Shown here: piece by piece, positions 38,844 through 41,517 of the stretch
Position numbering within the stretch: position 1 is the stretch's first letter
Layout: each line of letters begins with the position of its first letter
Assembly (NCBI RefSeq): GCF_036172515.1
Contig: NZ_JAXKVW010000017.1
Location: 1-41,517, forward strand
Length of the DNA: 41,517 nucleotides
Source: Flexistipes sp.
Lineage (GTDB): Bacteria > Chrysiogenota > Deferribacteres > Deferribacterales > Flexistipitaceae
Reading direction: 5' to 3'
Program-made: the position numbers and the translations under genes
The notes under the pieces: generated by a model
Told to the model about the DNA's origin: nothing
The model's input: the letters and a program-made list of their open reading frames with translations, nothing else
Databases searched by the model: none

Positions 38844-39578
38844 ATGTTAGAATCTGTTGAAAATCTTATAGAATTGCAGAAGATTGACAATCGAATTGCA
38901 GAACTGGAGAACTATCTTAATGAAATCCCGGATGAGCTTAAGAATCTGAAAAATGAAAAGGAGAGATTGGCAGTTCAGTATGAAGAACTTGAGACCAGGT
39001 TAAATTCGCTGAAGAGTGAAAGAAACGAACTGGAAACCTCTTCATCAGAAAAAAACAGACTTCTTGATAATGCACAAAAGAAGCTGACCACTGTGAAAAA
39101 CAACAAAGAGTATGAAGCTGTATTGAAAGAGCTGGATACATTAAAAAAAGAAATTTACGAGGAAGAACTGAAAGTTTTGGAACTTAACGATGAGATTGAG
39201 ACTAATGAGAAAGATTTTAAAGCCTGTAGTGAGAAGAAAGAGCAGGTGGACAAGCAGTACGAAGAATTAATAACAAAAAGGGATGAGGAGAATGTTTCTC
39301 ACAGGCAGGAGCTTGAAGAATTAAGAGAAAAGCGCAAAGAAGCTGTTAAGAATGTTAAAAAGCAGATTTTGTCCAAATATGAAATGATACGCAAAGCCCG
39401 GAATAATCTGGCTATTGTCAGAGTCGAGAATGAAACATGTACGGGTTGTTATATGAAAGTTCCGCCTCAGTTGTATGTTGAAGTGAAAAAAGAGCATGCA
39501 ATTCAACAGTGTCCCAATTGTCAGCGTTTCCTCTATTTTTATGAGGATGCAGAACAGGAACAGACGGCGAAGAGTTAA
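38844..39578 (+). CDS. Coiled-coil protein with C-terminal C4 zinc ribbon (DUF164 family)
   Basis: The 244-residue protein is a long Glu/Lys-rich antiparallel coiled coil (about residues 10-180) followed by a zinc ribbon, CTGCYMKVPPQL...CPNCQRFLY. This is the CT398/HP0958-like family. In Helicobacter, HP0958 stabilises RpoN and helps flagellar export, an interesting link because rpoN is nearby; the same role here is only inference. The start at 38844 has GGGGG 5 bases ahead. It adjoins the RNase HI gene with no gap. Confidence 0.9.
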   Translation: MLESVENLIELQKIDNRIAELENYLNEIPDELKNLKNEKERLAVQYEELETRLNSLKSERNELETSSSEKNRLLDNAQKKLTTVKNNKEYEAVLKELDTLKKEIYEEELKVLELNDEIETNEKDFKACSEKKEQVDKQYEELITKRDEENVSHRQELEELREKRKEAVKNVKKQILSKYEMIRKARNNLAIVRVENETCTGCYMKVPPQLYVEVKKEHAIQQCPNCQRFLYFYEDAEQEQTAKS

Positions 39579-40019
39579 ATGTATAAGGTTTTTTCAGACG
39601 GAGCCTGCAAAGGCAACCCCGGTCCGGCCGGTATAGGTTTCGTTATATATGATGATGACGGAGAGAAGGTTTACGAATGTTCCACTTATATTGGTGAAGG
39701 GACAAACAATATTGCCGAATACACAGCAGTCCTTGAAGCAATAAAGGTCATAAAGCAGAGGCTCAGTGAAGACACGGCAAACGGGAATTTAACCGGGAAA
39801 AATGAAAAAGTTATTTTTCATCTGGATTCTGAACTTGTCGTCAGACAGCTTAACGGTATTTATAAAGTAAAGGATCCCACTCTAAAAAAAATATTTTTTA
39901 AAATATTGGAAGAGCTCAAAGGTATGGAGTATGAGGTTGTTCATGTTCCCAGAGACCTAAACAAAGTAGCAGACAGACTCTCAAAGAGAGCTTTAAATGT
40001 CATAAATTCAGCCTATTGA
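39579..40019 (+). CDS. Ribonuclease HI family protein
   Basis: The 146-residue protein has the RNase H fold, starting with FSDGACKGNPGPAGIGF. The four acidic catalytic residues are in place: Asp7, Glu47 (NNIAEY), Asp83 (FHLDSEL) and Asp132 (KVADRLS). It degrades the RNA of RNA-DNA hybrids. It lacks the basic protrusion of E. coli RnhA and is nearer to the archaeal/Bacillus-type family. TTGACA overlaps its stop codon, but a matching -10 is poor. Confidence 0.9.
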   Translation: MYKVFSDGACKGNPGPAGIGFVIYDDDGEKVYECSTYIGEGTNNIAEYTAVLEAIKVIKQRLSEDTANGNLTGKNEKVIFHLDSELVVRQLNGIYKVKDPTLKKIFFKILEELKGMEYEVVHVPRDLNKVADRLSKRALNVINSAY

Positions 40020-40143
40020 CAAATACGGTATATGTCTACTTTAGAGTTTATTTTAAAAAATTAAGTCCTCTGTCCCTAACCTTTTTATTTTATATATCCT
40101 TAATAACCTTTGTGGCAACCACCATAGCATAAAAAAAACGTAG

Positions 40144-40292
40144 GAGAGCTTTGAATATTTCTGGAAGCGCGGCTTAATCCGTACAAAGTTTATTCCGAAA
40201 CCCAGTATTATCAAGCATGCGGGACTACCAGGGCACTTAATAATTAAGTGCCCTGGCCTAAAACTGGGAAAAACACATTATTCAAAGCTCTC
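40144..40292 (+). repeat. 149-bp nested inverted-repeat element (possible structured RNA or MITE)
   Basis: The ends GAGAGCTTTGAATA (40144-40157) and TATTCAAAGCTCTC (40279-40292) are perfect 14-bp inverted repeats. Inside, CCCAGT (40201-40206) can pair with ACTGGG (40263-40268), and a 29-base perfect palindrome forms a hairpin (40228-40256). A GGAA/TTCC pair encloses CGG-CCG in the left arm, which would give a three-way junction. It contains no ORF of note. The strand is arbitrary. TA dinucleotides lie at both borders, as in some MITEs. A structured ncRNA is the main alternative. Confidence 0.55.
40228..40256. repeat. 13-bp perfect hairpin with TAA loop
   Basis: CCAGGGCACTTAA and TTAAGTGCCCTGG are exact reverse complements around TAA. 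It is the apical part of the 149-bp element. No T-run follows, so it is not a standard terminator on either strand. Confidence 0.7.
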
Positions 40293-40325
40293 TAAGTATT
40301 AAGTTTACAGGACCGAGGAACAAGG
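40292..40325 (+). repeat. 34-bp repeat, copy 1
   Basis: The first 20 bases, ctaagtattaagtttacagg, recur exactly at 41365-41384, and 10 of the next 14 also match. This copy begins on the last base of the 149-bp element. Confidence 0.75.
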
Positions 40326-40340
40326 AAAAAATTATAAATA

Positions 40341-40385
40341 CCCGTAATACCCTTACAACCTTTTCAACCCTTACTACCTTTCCTC
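40341..40385. repeat. Degenerate 9-bp tandem repeat
   Basis: Five units start at 40341, 40350, 40359, 40368 and 40377: CCCGTAATA, CCCTTACAA, CCTTTTCAA, CCCTTACTA and CCTTTCCTC. Each begins with CC or CCC, so the minus strand has evenly spaced G-runs that might form a weak G-quadruplex. Confidence 0.6.
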
Positions 40386-40497
40386 CACGTATCACGGTTT
40401 TATTTTGGGTGGGTGCCGAAAATTCTTACTATGGTATTTTTATGTCATGAATGTTAATATTATATAAAAATTGAATTAAATTTGGAGGAGTAGTGTT

Positions 40498-41307
40498 ATG
40501 AATTGGTTTTTATCTTTGTCTCCTGTTATGCAGGCTTTTGTTGCAACAATGTTTACATATCTGATGACAGCAGCCGGAGCTGCCATGGTTTTTCCATTCA
40601 AATCGATTAATAAAAAAGCTTTAAATGCTATGCTGGGTTTTGCCGCCGGAGTTATGATTGCAGCCAGTTTCTGGTCCTTGCTTGCCCCGGCTATCCAGAT
40701 GGTTGAAGACAGAGGGGGCATTGCGTGGATTCCAGCTGTTGTCGGATTTATTTCAGGAGGTTTTTTCCTCTGGGTAATTGATAAAATACTGCCGCATCTG
40801 CATCTTAATATGAAAAGAGAAGACGCAGAAGGGATTTCCACTTCCTGGCAGCGAAGTGTTTTGCTTGTTCTGGCGATTACCCTGCATAATTTTCCTGAAG
40901 GTCTGGCAGTGGGAGTAGCTTTTGGAGCTGTAGCTGCCGGTTTGCCCTCTGCAACTATTGGAGGGGCTGTTGCATTAGCTGTCGGTATTGGTATTCAAAA
41001 CTTTCCGGAAGGAGCTGCAGTATCTGTCCCGTTAAGAAGAGAAAAACTCAGCAGATGGAAGAGCTTTGTGTACGGACAGTTCTCCGGTGTAGTGGAGCCG
41101 GTAGCCGGAGTGATAGGTGCTTTGGCAGTAATTTATATGAGGCCTGTGCTGCCTTATGCGCTTTCTTTTGCTGCCGGCGCTATGATTTATGTAGTAGTGG
41201 AAGAGTTAATTCCGGAATCTCAATTTGGGGATGAAGTGGATTTGTCAACCATAGGTGCAATGATGGGATTTGCTGTAATGATGACGCTGGACGTTGCCCT
41301 TGGATGA
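40498..41307 (+). CDS. ZIP-family metal transporter (ZupT-like)
   Basis: The 269-residue protein has about eight membrane helices. The metal-site motifs are HNFPEG in helix 4 (His130, Asn131, Glu134) and QNFPEG in helix 5 (Gln167, Asn168, Glu171), followed by a conserved VEELIPE near helix 7. ZIP proteins bring zinc, iron or other divalent cations into the cytoplasm; the exact metal is not evident. It has a strong ribosome site (GGAGGAG, 8 bases upstream). The gene stands alone between two copies of a 34-bp repeat and beside an IS element. Confidence 0.92.
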   Translation: MNWFLSLSPVMQAFVATMFTYLMTAAGAAMVFPFKSINKKALNAMLGFAAGVMIAASFWSLLAPAIQMVEDRGGIAWIPAVVGFISGGFFLWVIDKILPHLHLNMKREDAEGISTSWQRSVLLVLAITLHNFPEGLAVGVAFGAVAAGLPSATIGGAVALAVGIGIQNFPEGAAVSVPLRREKLSRWKSFVYGQFSGVVEPVAGVIGALAVIYMRPVLPYALSFAAGAMIYVVVEELIPESQFGDEVDLSTIGAMMGFAVMMTLDVALG

Positions 41308-41312
41308 TGTTT

Positions 41313-41364
41313 AGGGATAAAGAGAGATAGGGAAGTGGTGAGAGAGTGAGATAGGGAGATAGTG
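41313..41364. repeat. Degenerate 8-bp tandem repeat
   Basis: Six and a half units in register: AGGGATAA, AGAGAGAT, AGGGAAGT, GGTGAGAG, AGTGAGAT, AGGGAGAT, AGTG (consensus AGnGAGAT). The tract starts 5 bases after the ZIP gene stop and ends exactly where copy 2 of the 34-bp repeat begins. It is almost pure purine on the plus strand. Confidence 0.65.
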
Positions 41365-41398
41365 CTAAGTATTAAGTTTACAGGGCCAGGGAGCAAGG
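41365..41398 (+). repeat. 34-bp repeat, copy 2
   Basis: Matches copy 1 (40292-40325) at 30 of 34 positions, with the first 20 identical and same orientation. It ends about 4 bases before the likely left end of the IS3-family element. Confidence 0.75.
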
Positions 41399-41401
41399 TG
41401 A

Positions 41402-41517
41402 TGTGGTACAAAAATAATGGACAAAAAATTAAGCACCTATTATACAAATAAGAGAGAGGTGCAAAATGACATCGAGACGCAGGAGTTATACTGCAGAATT
41501 TAAAGAATCTGCAGTAA
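41402..41517 (+). mobile_element. Left end of an IS3-family insertion sequence (cut by window edge)
   Basis: The stretch tgtggtac...aataatggaca at 41402-41423 looks like the left terminal inverted repeat of IS3-family elements, which often begin TG and contain a GGACA block. A transposase orfA start follows at 41466. The right end and orfB lie outside the window, so the exact border and group are inferred. Confidence 0.6.
41466..41517 (+). CDS. IS3-family transposase OrfA, N-terminal 17 codons only
   Basis: The visible peptide MTSRRRSYTAEFKESAV matches the start of HTH_Tnp_1 (Transposase_8) OrfA proteins, which bind the IS ends. GAGAGGTG lies about 5 bases before the ATG. The gene runs off the window. 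Confidence 0.75.
   Translation, partial: MTSRRRSYTAEFKESAV

Larger units (their letters stand above)
40020..40497. other. 478-bp intergenic region rich in repeats
   Basis: No credible ORF is present. It holds, in order, AT-rich sequence, the 149-bp inverted-repeat element (40144-40292), one copy of a 34-bp repeat, a 9-base-period tandem repeat (40341-40385), and the upstream region of the ZIP gene. A weak promoter for that gene may be TTGGGT (40405-40410) with TACTAT (40427-40432). GGAGGAG precedes the ATG at 40498. Confidence 0.6.

Noticed and set aside
40032-40064. Ten-codon ORF after the RNase HI gene
   Set aside because: No ribosome site and no supporting feature; expected by chance in AT-rich DNA.
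40144-40292. Identification of the folded element as 6S RNA
   Set aside because: A long hairpin with bulges is suggestive, but the arms are strongly asymmetric and no typical central-bubble sequence or promoter could be recognised. Kept as unassigned.
40144-40292. Integron attC site
   Set aside because: The element is imperfectly palindromic like an attC, but there are no GTTRRRY/RYYYAAC core sites at its ends and no integrase nearby.

Overview
The window looks like a chromosomal segment of a Gram-negative, anaerobic or microaerobic respiring bacterium. Gene content and order (Hyb-type uptake hydrogenase, Kdo/Lpt envelope genes, rpoN-hpf-ptsN-hprK-rapZ followed by a mannose-type PTS, and cdaA-cdaR-glmM) fit a member of the Deferribacterota such as Flexistipes or Deferribacter. 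That placement is inferred from content, not from a database match.

Layout. Positions 1-1759 (minus strand) hold the start of a CRISPR-Cas operon of probable subtype I-B: cas6 and a cas8 gene cut by the window edge, behind a good sigma-70 promoter and a structured leader. Positions 1973-7290 (minus) are a complete hybOABCD-type operon (small subunit, ferredoxin, membrane subunit, large subunit, maturation protease) for a periplasm-facing, menaquinone-linked [NiFe] hydrogenase. Upstream on the same strand is a DUF2325 gene (7600-7911) whose promoter overlaps a perfect palindrome.

Positions 8120-37053 (plus) form one very compact run of co-oriented genes, many overlapping by 1 to about 60 bases. 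It starts with a PilB/GspE-like protein whose ATPase site is degenerate and a DinG-like helicase. Then come pgi-tilS-hpt-ftsH-folP, the c-di-AMP module cdaA-cdaR with glmM, pdxJ-acpS, and the Kdo/LPS set kdsB-pyrG-kdsA-kdsD-kdsC-lptC-lptA-lptB. The run ends with rpoN-hpf, the phosphotransfer set ptsN-hprK-rapZ-IIA-IIB-IIC-IID-ptsH-ptsI, and a small permease. Together these genes supply amino sugars, Kdo, LPS export and sigma-54/PTS regulation.

Positions 37107-40019 carry a stand-alone receiver protein, tRNA-Met(CAT) with its own promoter, a Nif3-like protein, a coiled-coil zinc-ribbon protein and RNase HI. The last 1.5 kb is accessory in character. It holds a 149-bp nested inverted-repeat element (possible ncRNA or MITE), two short-period degenerate tandem repeats, a 34-bp direct repeat bracketing a ZIP-family metal transporter gene, and the left end of an IS3-family insertion sequence cut by the window edge.

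The features most worth a second look are the pseudo-ATPase PilB homologue, the 149-bp folded element, and the repeat-bracketed ZIP cassette beside the IS end. No CRISPR array and no rRNA gene is present.
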